Below, piece by piece: positions 26,536 through 35,695 of a stretch of DNA of 64,000 bases. Made by a program: the position numbers and the translations under genes. Origin of the DNA: Desulfobacula sp. GTDB taxonomy: Bacteria; Desulfobacterota; Desulfobacteria; Desulfobacterales; Desulfobacteraceae. The notes beneath the pieces were generated by a model. The model did no database searches and was not told where the DNA came from. It saw nothing but the letters and a program-made list of their open reading frames with translations. Where the stretch lies: assembly GCF_030145145.1 (NCBI RefSeq), contig NZ_JAQYWD010000004.1:1-64000 (forward strand), given 5' to 3'. Every line of letters starts with the position of its first letter. Position 1 is the first letter of the stretch.

Positions 26536-29500
26536 TTATCTCATGGATATCAGCGTGTTCAGCATTTCATTGGATATGGTCAGCAATTTTGAAGCAGCGG
26601 AAAAAGCATGTTGATATTTGATCAGCTTGATCATCTCCTCATCCAGGGAGACAGCAGAAATGGAATCTCTCTGCTCCCTGATATTGTTTACCATAATATC
26701 GGCAAATGCTTTTGAATTCTTAATACTTCTGGAATCAATTCCCATGGAACTGACCATCTGGTTATAATAGTCATCCAGGGTGACAGTGGTGGTGCTGGAC
26801 TGGGACTGGTTTCCCCGGGTGTAGTCCCACACCCGCAGCGTCATTTCCTTGTACTGGACATCGGCCATGGCCAGGGCATTGGTATTGTCTCCTTGGCTGA
26901 TGTGTCCGGTTTGGCTGTCAATGGTGGCTGATGTGATCAAATTGGTGTTGTGCAGGTCCTCTGACACTGCCATGGTCTGGGCATCCACCCCCTTGAAAAA
27001 CGTATTGACGCCGGCTGCGGCCACCAGACCGGATGAAGCAGCGGCATCATCGGAAAAAGCAAAACCAATGTCATTGGCACTTTGTTTGCGAAGGTCAAAC
27101 TGTACAAATCCGTCACCACTGACCCGCTGGGTAAAACAAATGTCCATATCGGCTAGCCCGTCCCCGGTAAGATCCACACCGAATCCGTCATCATCACCCC
27201 CGGCCGGCAGCAGTTGCACAGTGCCGCCAGTCGGGTCATTCACTACACCCCACCCGCCCTGGGAGCGGACAAACCGAAGATCATCCACGGCAAAATCAAT
27301 GGCGCCCCAGTCGTTGACGTCCAGAGAACAATTAACTTCATTAAAGCCGTTCGCCTGGGAGTATTGAATATTCTCCAGGGTATAATAGGTATCTGAAGTC
27401 TCGAATTTCAATCGATTGTCGAAAGTGGCAGATGCTTTCAGTCCGGGTGCCTGCCGGTTGAACTGGTCTGCAAAGGAATCAAGGGTCCAGTGCCAGTCAG
27501 AGGATTTTCCGCCCGGGGACGGGTTTGAACTGTCTAAAAAAACAGGACTGCCCGTCTCACCGGTGGTGATGGTGAAGACGTCCTTGGCCAACAAGGTCCC
27601 GTTATGAAACGCCAGGTTCATCCCATCCACCGCCACCTCCACGGGCATTCCAGGGGTGGTTGGCGGGTCATGCCCTTCAATGGTAAAGGACCCGTTTTTC
27701 ACCCCATTGCGCCACTCAATCACAAGGGACGCTTCATTGGGTCCGGGCAGGTGCCCGACTTTGCCACCGGAAACAACCGTGAACTGATAGATATCATTAA
27801 TGGTGTTGGCATGGCCGGTGATCTGTAACTCCAGGGGATCAGGGTTTCCAGAGATATCGGTGTTCACCGTTAAGGTATTTCCCGCCACAAGGCTGCCCTT
27901 TGAGATATCAAAGGACAGGGTCTCCAGGCCATCTTCAACAAGGGTCACCCGGCCTTCATCCTCAAGCGTGACCAGACCGGATGCCCCGGTCCGGATCCCA
28001 TCTTTATCCAGCCGCTCCCACAGGAGGGTTCCCTGGTCATGGTAAAGAGAAGAGGTGGTAAAATTCCGGGCAGGATTGCCCGACTCCAGCAGATCTGTTT
28101 CCGGTGGATGGGCCGATTGCCCGGTGCCGGTTCTCACCGCCAGGGTCGCATTATTCCCCTCCCCCAGCCCGTTTGTTTCTGTAAAATCGGTAATCCGGAT
28201 GGGATCTTCCAACGAGACATCTTTTATGACGGAAACAGCGGTTCCTGTCCGGATGACCTGATAATCCGCCCCCACCCCGCCCGCTGCAAGATCATTATTC
28301 AAGGCCGTTTCAAGGGCCTTGGCCAGTTCAATGTCGGTGGTACTGCCGGCTGCAGACCCGATGGTAAAATCAATGGGGGTCCCGTCCAGGTCAAAAGAAA
28401 GGGTTTCACCAGCCGTAAAATTTGAAAATCCGCCCTCCCCGCCCAGGGTCAGGATGGAACTGCCTTTTTTGGCCAGCTGGCTGTCAAAGAGCCCGCCGGA
28501 TCCTGCACCGAAAACAGTGGACTGGACAGACATACCGGGTTCCAGCAGCACCGTCACCGTTCCGGTGATCACCCCGGTTTTATTGACAGCCCCTGCAGCG
28601 GATTCATGGAGGGTCACCCCGGTTCCATTGCCGGAAAAACCAAGGGTATCCGTGGTGGTGGGGGTGGCATTGTATCTGGCAGTATCCGTTGCTGCAACTG
28701 TAAAATCAAGGGTTGTTCCGCCGGCATTTCCGGCATCCGCAGTGGTGCCGGCCACTTCAGCAAGGGTAATGGTGGCATCATTCCCAATTTCATTGCCCGC
28801 ATCCCTTAACCGGATGTCGGAGCCATCCGTTGTTCGGACAAGGACAGTGTTGGTGGACAGATCATTTTCCACGGTAAAGGATTTCCCCTCCAGGGCCGTT
28901 GACAAGGCATCGCTGAATGCCAGGGCCATCTGTGCCTGGTCCGACGGATCCACGCCAAGAAGGTTGACAGACACGGCAATGCTATCTGTAACGGATGAGC
29001 CGGCCATGGCATCCATGGTAAAGGAAACAGTATCTCCGCCATCAAAATTAAAAAAATCAGTGAGCGACACCCCGGCATTCGCCTGCACCGCAAAATCCTG
29101 AACCCCCAGGGTCCGCCCTGACTGACTGGTAATGGACAGCCCGTCCACAAACAGATCATCATCTTCATTGATGGTGTTGATGGCTTCACCGGCAGACAAA
29201 AGGGCCTCTTCAAACTGCTTCTGCAGGGTTCCCCTGGCAGGGTCCCTGGTGAAGGTCTGCTGGAGAACAATGCCGTCCACATAAAGGGAAAAGCTGACCG
29301 TATCCCCCTCTTGCGCATTCACGATACCGGCGGTATCAAAAGATGCCGTGGTGTCGGATGCATGGGCCTCCACCCCGTCAAGCCGGTTCAATGCCGCGGC
29401 AATGGATGCGGCAGACCGCTTTGCATCACCGCCGGCATCCGCCACCGTCACGATACCGGTACCGGAAGGGCCGTCATAAACCGTCAGGGTTTGTTCAGCA

Positions 29501-30807
29501 ATGGCCGTATCAAGGGCCATACTCACAGTTGTGGCAGCGCCTGACCCAAGGACAAGGCCCTGGACTATAGCAAGGCCGTCTCCATCGGATTCAGTGACCA
29601 CCTGGTCACCCAGGACCGCATCCTCCACCACGGTGAGGCTGTAAATCGACTGAACCGCCCCGGGGGTGCCCCCTTGCCAATTGGAAATCGTGGCCTGGGA
29701 GATATCCATATCCATACTGATCTTTGTATACTGGGCCTGGGCATCAGTTTTGTCTTCCATCCACATGACAAAATCCTGGGCCGTGTCAATCTTGTCACCG
29801 AATTCAAAGCTGGAAAACCATCCGGTATCGTCAGTGGCATAATCCCCGATAACCGGCTCTGAAAAATACGCCAGCCCAACGCCTTGGGATGCCTGATAAT
29901 TCATGGCCCAGATCATTTCCCGGGACAAGTCGTTTATTTCTGACCGGTAGGTGGGAATAATGTCATCCCGCATTTCCAGGAACCCGCTGATTCTTCCCCC
30001 GTCAATTTTATCGGATATATCGGTCTGGGAACCCGTAGAACCATTCCAGACAATTTTTTTATCCACATGGGCCAGTGTATGGGCTTCCACCCCGTTGACA
30101 ATGCTCAGCCCATTCGCCACATTCACAATCAGCGACCCATTGGACTGTTCAAAGGAATTAATATTAATCAGCTGTCCCAATTCATCGGTCAATCGATTCC
30201 GTTCATCCCTTAAATCATTTGCGTTTCTACCGATTTCAGAGGACATGATATCCTGGTTCAAGGCTGCAATCTGGGATGTCACTGTATTTATTTGAACAAT
30301 GGCCGCATCTATATCCGACGTAATGTCCTGTACCAGTCCATCCATTTCAGACACAGTGGATTGAAATGTCGTGGCCAGAATGTTTCCGTTTTCCAGCACC
30401 GCGGCCCGTTCTGCAGACCCCTTGGGGTTATTTGACAGATCGTGCCAGGAATTCCAGAATTCGGTCATGACATTTGAAAGGCTGGTGTCAGCGCTTTCGT
30501 CAAAATACCCTTCCAGAATCCGCATATAGGATTCCTGCTCCTCAAAAGAGGCCTGGGTTGACAGCTCATTTGTCAGTTGATCTTCAATGAGCTGATCAAC
30601 GCTCTGGCGGACCTGGTAAGTGTCAACACCGGTGCCAAAAAGGAATCCGCTATAAAGTGCCGGCTTCATACTCTTTTGATCGGCATTCTGGACACTGTAA
30701 TCGGGATTGTTCACATTGGCGATATTCTGGCCGGTGATATTCAATCCATACTGCTGTGAAGCGATTGCCGTCTTAGCGATACTCAGGGTGGAGATGATGC
30801 CTGCCAT
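26536..30807 (-). CDS. flgK: Hook-filament junction protein FlgK (HAP1), oversized
   Basis: 1423 aa, against about 460-650 usually. The N-terminal flagellar basal-body rod region is clear (IISTLSIAKTAIASQQYGLN, ITGQNIANVNNPDYS), and FlgK-type coiled segments run to about residue 390. The C terminus is typical (DEEMIKLIKYQHAFSAASKL, NEMLNTLISMR). Residues about 400-1280 are inserted beta-rich modules with recurring 'GDTVSF' or 'GETLSFDLDG' strands and A-L-rich helices, like Flagellin-IN units. A Ca-binding-like DLTGDGLADMD lies near residue 1240. It follows flgN with 3 bases between genes. Confidence 0.93.
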   Translation of the reverse strand: MAGIISTLSIAKTAIASQQYGLNITGQNIANVNNPDYSVQNADQKSMKPALYSGFLFGTGVDTYQVRQSVDQLIEDQLTNELSTQASFEEQESYMRILEGYFDESADTSLSNVMTEFWNSWHDLSNNPKGSAERAAVLENGNILATTFQSTVSEMDGLVQDITSDIDAAIVQINTVTSQIAALNQDIMSSEIGRNANDLRDERNRLTDELGQLININSFEQSNGSLIVNVANGLSIVNGVEAHTLAHVDKKIVWNGSTGSQTDISDKIDGGRISGFLEMRDDIIPTYRSEINDLSREMIWAMNYQASQGVGLAYFSEPVIGDYATDDTGWFSSFEFGDKIDTAQDFVMWMEDKTDAQAQYTKISMDMDISQATISNWQGGTPGAVQSIYSLTVVEDAVLGDQVVTESDGDGLAIVQGLVLGSGAATTVSMALDTAIAEQTLTVYDGPSGTGIVTVADAGGDAKRSAASIAAALNRLDGVEAHASDTTASFDTAGIVNAQEGDTVSFSLYVDGIVLQQTFTRDPARGTLQKQFEEALLSAGEAINTINEDDDLFVDGLSITSQSGRTLGVQDFAVQANAGVSLTDFFNFDGGDTVSFTMDAMAGSSVTDSIAVSVNLLGVDPSDQAQMALAFSDALSTALEGKSFTVENDLSTNTVLVRTTDGSDIRLRDAGNEIGNDATITLAEVAGTTADAGNAGGTTLDFTVAATDTARYNATPTTTDTLGFSGNGTGVTLHESAAGAVNKTGVITGTVTVLLEPGMSVQSTVFGAGSGGLFDSQLAKKGSSILTLGGEGGFSNFTAGETLSFDLDGTPIDFTIGSAAGSTTDIELAKALETALNNDLAAGGVGADYQVIRTGTAVSVIKDVSLEDPIRITDFTETNGLGEGNNATLAVRTGTGQSAHPPETDLLESGNPARNFTTSSLYHDQGTLLWERLDKDGIRTGASGLVTLEDEGRVTLVEDGLETLSFDISKGSLVAGNTLTVNTDISGNPDPLELQITGHANTINDIYQFTVVSGGKVGHLPGPNEASLVIEWRNGVKNGSFTIEGHDPPTTPGMPVEVAVDGMNLAFHNGTLLAKDVFTITTGETGSPVFLDSSNPSPGGKSSDWHWTLDSFADQFNRQAPGLKASATFDNRLKFETSDTYYTLENIQYSQANGFNEVNCSLDVNDWGAIDFAVDDLRFVRSQGGWGVVNDPTGGTVQLLPAGGDDDGFGVDLTGDGLADMDICFTQRVSGDGFVQFDLRKQSANDIGFAFSDDAAASSGLVAAAGVNTFFKGVDAQTMAVSEDLHNTNLITSATIDSQTGHISQGDNTNALAMADVQYKEMTLRVWDYTRGNQSQSSTTTVTLDDYYNQMVSSMGIDSRSIKNSKAFADIMVNNIREQRDSISAVSLDEEMIKLIKYQHAFSAASKLLTISNEMLNTLISMR

Positions 30808-30810
30808 AAC

Positions 30811-31314
30811 TTAAACCTCAGCGTTTATCAAACGTTTTTTTTCTTTGCTCCCGGAATAGGACCCGGTGTGATTGTATTGATTCTTGTTAACGGTTTCCAC
30901 AACCGTAGCAAAAATATCACCAATCACGCCCAGCCGGTGTTGGATATACGCTTTATTTGCAACCGCCATCAGGGAGACTTCTTTCTTGCAAGCTTCCAGG
31001 GCCATCTGGTCCCTGCGAAGGCGGGATTTAACCCCCGGAGAAACCGGCAGCTGTTTAATGAAATCAGACAGGTTAACGGCCGTGCTGTCCCTGCCCAGGC
31101 CTGGGGCGTTTTGTTCAACCAGATGCTGCAACTGCCGGGTCAATTCCGATAAGGCCGCCGCCATCTGTCGTTTGTGGGCAATTGTTTCCCACAAAGAGTC
31201 AACATCCATATCAACAATGTGCTTTTTTTCCTGCTCAAGGACATCGATAAGTTCCTTGTACAAAAAAAGTGTCTCCCCCAGCAGGTTTTCAATTTTATCG
31301 GCACGTTTTTCCAT
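30811..31314 (-). CDS. flgN: FlgN-type chaperone for FlgK and FlgL
   Basis: 167 aa, all helical. The N-terminal half (LLGETLFLYKELIDVLEQEK, then VDSLWETIAHKRQMAAALSE) is typical of the FlgN family. FlgN keeps FlgK and FlgL export-competent and delivers them to FlhA. GAGGAG lies 6 bases before the ATG. It heads the flgN-flgK-flgL-csrA-fliW operon and has a sigma-54-type promoter 177 bases upstream. Confidence 0.85.
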   Translation of the reverse strand: MEKRADKIENLLGETLFLYKELIDVLEQEKKHIVDMDVDSLWETIAHKRQMAAALSELTRQLQHLVEQNAPGLGRDSTAVNLSDFIKQLPVSPGVKSRLRRDQMALEACKKEVSLMAVANKAYIQHRLGVIGDIFATVVETVNKNQYNHTGSYSGSKEKKRLINAEV

Positions 31315-31490
31315 GTTGACTCCTCGTTGTTTTTAACATCCATTATTCTATCGGTCCAAGACCACGATTCCTGGATAATTTTCCAGGCAAATGCAGCAAT
31401 GGTCGTCATTGACCAGGGTAGATATCCCCGAATTAGCGCCAGGCAATATTTTCCCGGTTATGGCTGTTTTTGTCCCTGGAGATTAAAAAT

Positions 31491-31506
31491 AGCAACAAGT
31501 ATGCCA
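31491..31506 (-). promoter_or_regulatory. Sigma-54 promoter of the flgN operon
   Basis: The minus strand reads TGGCATACTTGTTGCT, matching TGGCACG-N4-TTGCW except in the last two bases of the -24 box. Predicted start near 31480, leaving a 166-base leader. The region 31315-31555 otherwise holds no gene, and I do not find flgM there. Confidence 0.6.
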
Positions 31507-31555
31507 TATTTGAGCAATGGAAAAAAAAAGCAATACGGTTAAAGAGGGGGGGGAG

Positions 31556-31879
31556 TTAAATTTTATCTTTTAACTGGGCAGCCAGAAATTCCTTGACCCC
31601 AATGGATGTTTTGCTGTTTGACAGGTCATCGGCAAGATACTGATCATACATGGACTGATAAATCTCCATTCCGTTGGATTCCGGAAAAATGGCATTCCCG
31701 GGTAAGGATTCCCGCATGGAAGAGATCATTGTATTTAAAAAAATCGCTTCAAATCCGGCACAGGCTTCTTTCAGCTCTTTTTCCTTGAGGGTGCCAAAAC
31801 CGCCATCCGATGTGTGGCTTTTTATCTTTTCCAGACCCGCTGTTGCCGGGTTCTGGTTGATGACCCTGTCAATATCCAT
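31556..31879 (-). CDS. flgJ: Rod-assembly protein FlgJ, N-terminal domain only
   Basis: 107 aa corresponding to the rod-binding domain of FlgJ: LKEACAGFEAIFLNTMISSM, then a GNAIFP and MYDQYLADDLS segment. The C-terminal peptidoglycan hydrolase domain of the enterobacterial protein is absent, as is common outside gammaproteobacteria, so another lytic enzyme must open the wall. GGGAGGT precedes the ATG. It follows flgI across a repeat-rich gap of 223 bases. Confidence 0.88.
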   Translation of the reverse strand: MDIDRVINQNPATAGLEKIKSHTSDGGFGTLKEKELKEACAGFEAIFLNTMISSMRESLPGNAIFPESNGMEIYQSMYDQYLADDLSNSKTSIGVKEFLAAQLKDKI

Positions 31880-31903
31880 AATACCTCCCTTATGCGTATG
31901 ATA

Positions 31904-32110
31904 TACTCAATCTTCGGTCTTCAGTTTTAATGGCCACCCCCGACGGTTGCGTTATATAACTCAACTTTCGGTCTTCAGCTTTAATGGACGGGGTCAGGCT
32001 TTTTTTATTGTGCTTTTTATCATTATTTCATGACTATACGGGTAAAAAGTGCCATAAAGAAAGCCTGACCCCAGGCAGAAATGGCCAACCCCGACGGTTG
32101 AGTTATATAA
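31904..32110. repeat. Two 54-bp tandem copies, the second interrupted
   Basis: Unit: a 30-base part (31904-31933, centred on cttcggtcttcag) plus a 31-base part (31929-31959, with ccgacggttg and gttatataa). The first part recurs at 31958-31987. The second recurs at 32080-32110, where it includes the flgI stop codon. Without the 97 bases between them the copies would be in register at 54 bp. The downstream copy thus looks like a duplicated end of flgI that was then split by an insertion. Confidence 0.75.
31988..32079. mobile_element. REP/MITE-like palindromic element between flgI and flgJ
   Basis: An imperfect palindrome. Terminal inverted repeats ggggtcaggctttttttat (31990-32008) and ataaagaaagcctgacccc (32054-32072) match in 18 of 19 bases, with a second inner repeat (gctttttat / gtaaaaagt). 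It encodes nothing. AATGG flanks it on both sides (31983-31987 and 32080-32084), as a target duplication would. The GGGGTCAGGCTT end resembles REP sequences mobilised by RAYT-type transposases; no transposase is in the window. Confidence 0.65.
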
Positions 32111-33137
32111 TGTCAAGTTCTGCCTGGAGTGCGCCGGCGGCCTTCATGCTTTGCAGGATACTGATCAAATCCCGGGGTTTTACCCCCAGGGAGTTCAGCC
32201 CCCTGACCAGTTCTCCAATGGTGGAGGTGCCGGGCAGCGGCATGACACTCTTGGGATTTTGACCGGTATCATTAATGATGACGGAAAGATTCCCATGGGC
32301 AATGGCCACACTGGAAATAGTGACATCACTTCCCATAACGATGGTGCCGGTCCGTTCATTGATCACCACTTTTGCCACGGTGTCCGGTATCACGGTAAGG
32401 GTTTCAATATCGGCTATAAATTCCGCCACATTCTTTTGCCACATACTCTCCGGAACCTTTAAGCGCAAGGCACTGGCATCAATGGTCTTGGCAACACCGT
32501 CGCCAATGGAGGCGTTAATGGTATCTGTCATCCGTTTGGCCGTGGTAAAATCCGGCCGGAACAGGGACAGGATCAGGTCTCTTTTACCATCCAGTTTAAA
32601 GGGAATCTCCTGTTCAACAGAGGCCCCGCTCACAAGCCGTGCCACCTGGAGATGACTGTCCCGGTCCCCGGAACCACTGGGGATGGCAAGGGAAACCGGT
32701 CCCTGGGCCAATGCATACACCTGGCCATCCACCCCTTTTAAAGGGGTTACCAGCAATGTCCCACCTTTAAGACTTTTGGCATCCCCCAGGGAAGACGCCA
32801 TCACATCAATTCGATCACCGATCCTGGCAAAAGGCGGGATATTTGCCGTGACCATCACCGCAGCAACATTTTTTACCGTTAAATCGGCCTTATCCACATA
32901 GATGTTCATCTTTTCCATCATGTTGGCAAGGGCCTGTTTGGTAAAGTTCACCCCATCTTTATCGCCGGTGCCGTTCAAACCGACCACGAGCCCGTAACCC
33001 GTGAGCTGATTGGAACGGATTCCCTGTATGGCTGCAAGGTCTTTAATCCTTGCCGCATGGGTGGTGGCAACCAAGCCCCCCCCCATGAGGAACAGGAGCC
33101 CCCAGACAAAACAATGAAACCATCTGTTTACAGGCAT
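32103..33137 (-). CDS. flgI: Flagellar P-ring protein FlgI
   Basis: About 344 aa from the ATG at 33137, which has GGAGAG 4 bases upstream; the frame is open further upstream, but those 38 residues lie before the signal peptide and do not look like FlgI. The signal peptide is FHCFVWGLLFLMGGG with cleavage after THA. Mature motifs are ARIKDLAAIQGIRSNQLTGY, GLVVGLNGTGDKDG, and a C terminus with IGELVRGLNSLGVKPRDLI. It forms the periplasmic bushing in peptidoglycan. The stop codon lies inside a duplicated 54-bp repeat. Confidence 0.93.
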   Translation of the reverse strand: MPVNRWFHCFVWGLLFLMGGGLVATTHAARIKDLAAIQGIRSNQLTGYGLVVGLNGTGDKDGVNFTKQALANMMEKMNIYVDKADLTVKNVAAVMVTANIPPFARIGDRIDVMASSLGDAKSLKGGTLLVTPLKGVDGQVYALAQGPVSLAIPSGSGDRDSHLQVARLVSGASVEQEIPFKLDGKRDLILSLFRPDFTTAKRMTDTINASIGDGVAKTIDASALRLKVPESMWQKNVAEFIADIETLTVIPDTVAKVVINERTGTIVMGSDVTISSVAIAHGNLSVIINDTGQNPKSVMPLPGTSTIGELVRGLNSLGVKPRDLISILQSMKAAGALQAELDII

Positions 33138-33150
33138 GATACTCTCCTTC

Positions 33151-33876
33151 CTACCAGGGCCACAGGTTATCAATAATCCGGGTTCCCCAGCCTGGCCGCT
33201 GCTTGTCTGCAAGGGCACCCTTACCATAATATTCGATTCTCGAATCGGCAAGACTGGTGGATTTCACCCGGTTGGCAGCAGAAATATCCTGGGGCCTGAT
33301 GACCCCGGCCACGGTGATAAACTGGACTTCATTGTTCACTTTCATGGCCCGCCTGCCAAACAGGCTCAAGTTTCCATTGGGCAGCACTTCTGTAATCCTG
33401 GCGGCAATGGACGCCGTCACCTGGGCTGAACGGTCGCTCGTGGCCTCTCCTTCAAACGTGTTTGAAAAATCGGTACTGATCAGACTGGTATCACCCAAAG
33501 CAGCCCCAAAATTGGTTGTTTTACCCAAGATGTTGATCTTGGGCACCCCGATGTTCATCCCTGTTTTCCGGGAAGCATCCGTATTCACATCCATGCTGGA
33601 GGTTGAATTTTCAATGATATCCACAATCACCGTATCGCCCATATGCGCGGCTTTTGAATCTTCAAACAAAGAGGCGTTTTTATTCATCCATAAAGACCCT
33701 TCCTGGGGACGGGCTGATGCGAATTCCGGTTGAAGACTGGGTTGAGGGGAAGCGCCTTCGGGCATCACAAGCCCTGACGTCTTTTCTGGAGACCCTGAAA
33801 GGCAGCCCCAAAACCCGGTCAAAAATAGAAACACCATCATGCCATTGATGAGGCGACCCCTGTGTTTTAGTGTCAT
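33151..33876 (-). CDS. flgH: Flagellar L-ring lipoprotein FlgH
   Basis: About 241 aa from the ATG at 33876, 4 bases after the flgA stop; the frame extends upstream to 33954, but that overlaps flgA and lacks FlgH features. A lipobox-like VFLFLTGFWGC marks a lipoprotein signal. FlgH motifs are GSLWMNKNASLFEDSKAAHM, GDTVIVDIIENSTSS, and the ring segment NGNLSLFGRRAMKVNNEVQF with VAGVIRPQDI. It builds the outer-membrane ring and so shows that the cell is diderm. No clear ribosome binding site sits at the normal distance; translation may be coupled to flgA. Confidence 0.9.
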   Translation of the reverse strand: MTLKHRGRLINGMMVFLFLTGFWGCLSGSPEKTSGLVMPEGASPQPSLQPEFASARPQEGSLWMNKNASLFEDSKAAHMGDTVIVDIIENSTSSMDVNTDASRKTGMNIGVPKINILGKTTNFGAALGDTSLISTDFSNTFEGEATSDRSAQVTASIAARITEVLPNGNLSLFGRRAMKVNNEVQFITVAGVIRPQDISAANRVKSTSLADSRIEYYGKGALADKQRPGWGTRIIDNLWPW

Positions 33877-33880
33877 TTTT

Positions 33881-34894
33881 TTAATACACAACCTCCACTT
33901 TTGATTTTCCTTTAACAATTCCCCGGACAAGCTTACCGGAAGAAATATTTTCAACGGTTATTACCTTATTTTTAAACCCGTCTTCCCTGGAAATTCCCGA
34001 GGTAACAATCGACAGGGTTTCATTTTTGGCAATCAGCTGAATCATATCCCCTTTTTGGATTAACGGCGGATCAATGAGAAGGCTTTGTTTTAAAACATCA
34101 CCTTTCCGGATACTGGATTTTAAAATTTTTTGATCAATTTGTTCAAATGTCGTTATCCCCTTCTCGGTCAGCTCAAACATATTTTTCTTTTCCGGGTATA
34201 CGGTCTCCGGGGATATGGTTTCGCCTTTTGCGTAAGCCCTTGTGGTATGCAGCACGGTTTCATATACGGCCACAACACCGGAAATGCTCACCCGGTCCTC
34301 TTTTTCCCCCTCAATGATCACATCCAGGAAAAAGGACAGTCGTCCCTTTTTGCTGATACTGCCATCCGGGTCCACCAAAAGCCTTGTCTTTCCCCGGGGA
34401 TAAACTTCCAGGCCTCTAACATCAAAGGACGTCAATTGACAGTCTTTGTTGTTGAAAACCCGGGCAAGATATTGATCCATCACCTGGCGGATATCCTGTT
34501 TGGAAATCACCTGACCCCGTCGTTTCACATAGACCCGTTCCGGCGAACGGATCGTTATGTTTTCCGGCAGGTATCTTTGTCCCTGGATAACAGAGAGTAT
34601 TTTCTTTCTATCAAAAGACTTGATCTGATCCGGTTTTGGGGAGGATCCCAGGACGACTTTCTCCAGAGCTTCCTTTAACAGGCCATTGGCCTGTATGTCG
34701 GCGATGTCCCCCAGAAAAATATGAGCCGGCACCACAAGGCTGGTCTCTTTTATGGTAATCCGTATGTCAGCTTTGGGATCCGGGTCATCCCCTGCACCCA
34801 GGCCATTTACCCAGACCTGCTGAAGTGCCGTGATACCTACAAGAAACAGAATAATGGCTTTCCCATTGGCACGGAACATCCACATACCCGTCAT
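33881..34894 (-). CDS. flgA: P-ring assembly chaperone FlgA
   Basis: 337 aa, longer than many FlgA. An N-terminal signal or anchor segment (AIILFLVGITALQQVWV) is followed by a long N-terminal region. The C-terminal 140 residues form the SAF/FlgA domain (TRAYAKGETISPETV, IRKGDVLKQSLLIDPPLIQK, GDMIQLIAKNETLSI). It is a periplasmic chaperone for FlgI polymerisation. It lies between flgG and flgH and its start adjoins the flgG stop. Confidence 0.9.
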   Translation of the reverse strand: MTGMWMFRANGKAIILFLVGITALQQVWVNGLGAGDDPDPKADIRITIKETSLVVPAHIFLGDIADIQANGLLKEALEKVVLGSSPKPDQIKSFDRKKILSVIQGQRYLPENITIRSPERVYVKRRGQVISKQDIRQVMDQYLARVFNNKDCQLTSFDVRGLEVYPRGKTRLLVDPDGSISKKGRLSFFLDVIIEGEKEDRVSISGVVAVYETVLHTTRAYAKGETISPETVYPEKKNMFELTEKGITTFEQIDQKILKSSIRKGDVLKQSLLIDPPLIQKGDMIQLIAKNETLSIVTSGISREDGFKNKVITVENISSGKLVRGIVKGKSKVEVVY

Positions 34895-35677
34895 CTATCT
34901 TTTCAGTCCATTGGCAGTGGTGAGCATGCTGTCAGCGGTCTGGATTGACTTTGAATTGGCTTCATAGGTTCTTTGCCCGGCAATCATGGCCACCATTTCT
35001 TCAATGACACTGACATTTGAGCCTTCGAGAAAATTATTGGCCACTGTTCCTGATCCGTCTTCGCCCGGTGTTCTTTCTGTGGCATCACCAGACCCTTCTG
35101 TGGGCCGGAAAAGGTTGTTGCCCACGGCAAAAAGACCGGCCGGGTTGATAAAGGTATTGATCAGAATGTTTTCCGTTGCCAGTATGGCTTCATCTGCCCC
35201 ATGGGCGCTCAACGTTCCATTATCCTGGAGGGTAACCGTTATGGTTTCAGTGGGCAACGATATTTCCGGCTGCAACCGATCACCAGCAGGTGTGGTCAAG
35301 AACCCCTCACTGTCCAGGGTGAAGTTGCCGGCCCGGGTATATAAATCTTCATCCCCGTGACGTACCTTGAAAAAGCCTGCTCCCTGGACCGCCATGTCCA
35401 ATTGATTATCGGTCTGGATATAATCCCCCTGGGAAAAAAGTTTTTGCACACTGGTCGGCCTGACGCCCATACCGATCTGTATCCCCGTGGGGACCTGACC
35501 GCCGCCCGGGGTGGTCTGACCGGCGACCTGCATGGTTCTATACATGAGATCCTCAAAATTTGCCCTGGATTTTTTAAATCCGGTGGTACTGGAGTTGGCC
35601 AGGTTATTGGCAATAACATCTATCTGCACCTGCTGTGCATTCATACCGGTGGCCGCGGACCAGAGGGATCGTATCAT
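34895..35677 (-). CDS. flgG: Distal rod protein FlgG
   Basis: 260 aa, the standard length. The N terminus RSLWSAATGMNAQQVQID followed by VIANNLANSSTTGFKKSR is diagnostic. The middle has the usual FSQGDYIQTDNQLDMAVQGA and FFKV segment, and the C terminus ends EMVAMIAGQRTYEANSKSIQ and LTTANGLKR. It has not been enlarged, unlike the hook and junction proteins. AGGAG lies upstream of the ATG. Confidence 0.96.
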   Translation of the reverse strand: MIRSLWSAATGMNAQQVQIDVIANNLANSSTTGFKKSRANFEDLMYRTMQVAGQTTPGGGQVPTGIQIGMGVRPTSVQKLFSQGDYIQTDNQLDMAVQGAGFFKVRHGDEDLYTRAGNFTLDSEGFLTTPAGDRLQPEISLPTETITVTLQDNGTLSAHGADEAILATENILINTFINPAGLFAVGNNLFRPTEGSGDATERTPGEDGSGTVANNFLEGSNVSVIEEMVAMIAGQRTYEANSKSIQTADSMLTTANGLKR

Positions 35678-35695
35678 ATTTTATCTCCTGTTCGT

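Noticed and set aside
28319-29101. 260-aa plus-strand frame opposite flgK
   Set aside because: Shadow of flgK; composition follows reversed flgK codons and there is no start site.
31315-31480. flgM in the gap before flgN
   Set aside because: The only frame is an overlapping one that runs into flgN out of register and shows no FlgM pattern.
33138-33251. Upstream extension of flgI
   Set aside because: The added 38 residues precede the signal peptide and overlap flgH; the ATG at 33137 has a good ribosome binding site.
33877-33954. Upstream extension of flgH
   Set aside because: It lies inside flgA in another frame and puts residues before the lipoprotein signal that do not fit the family.
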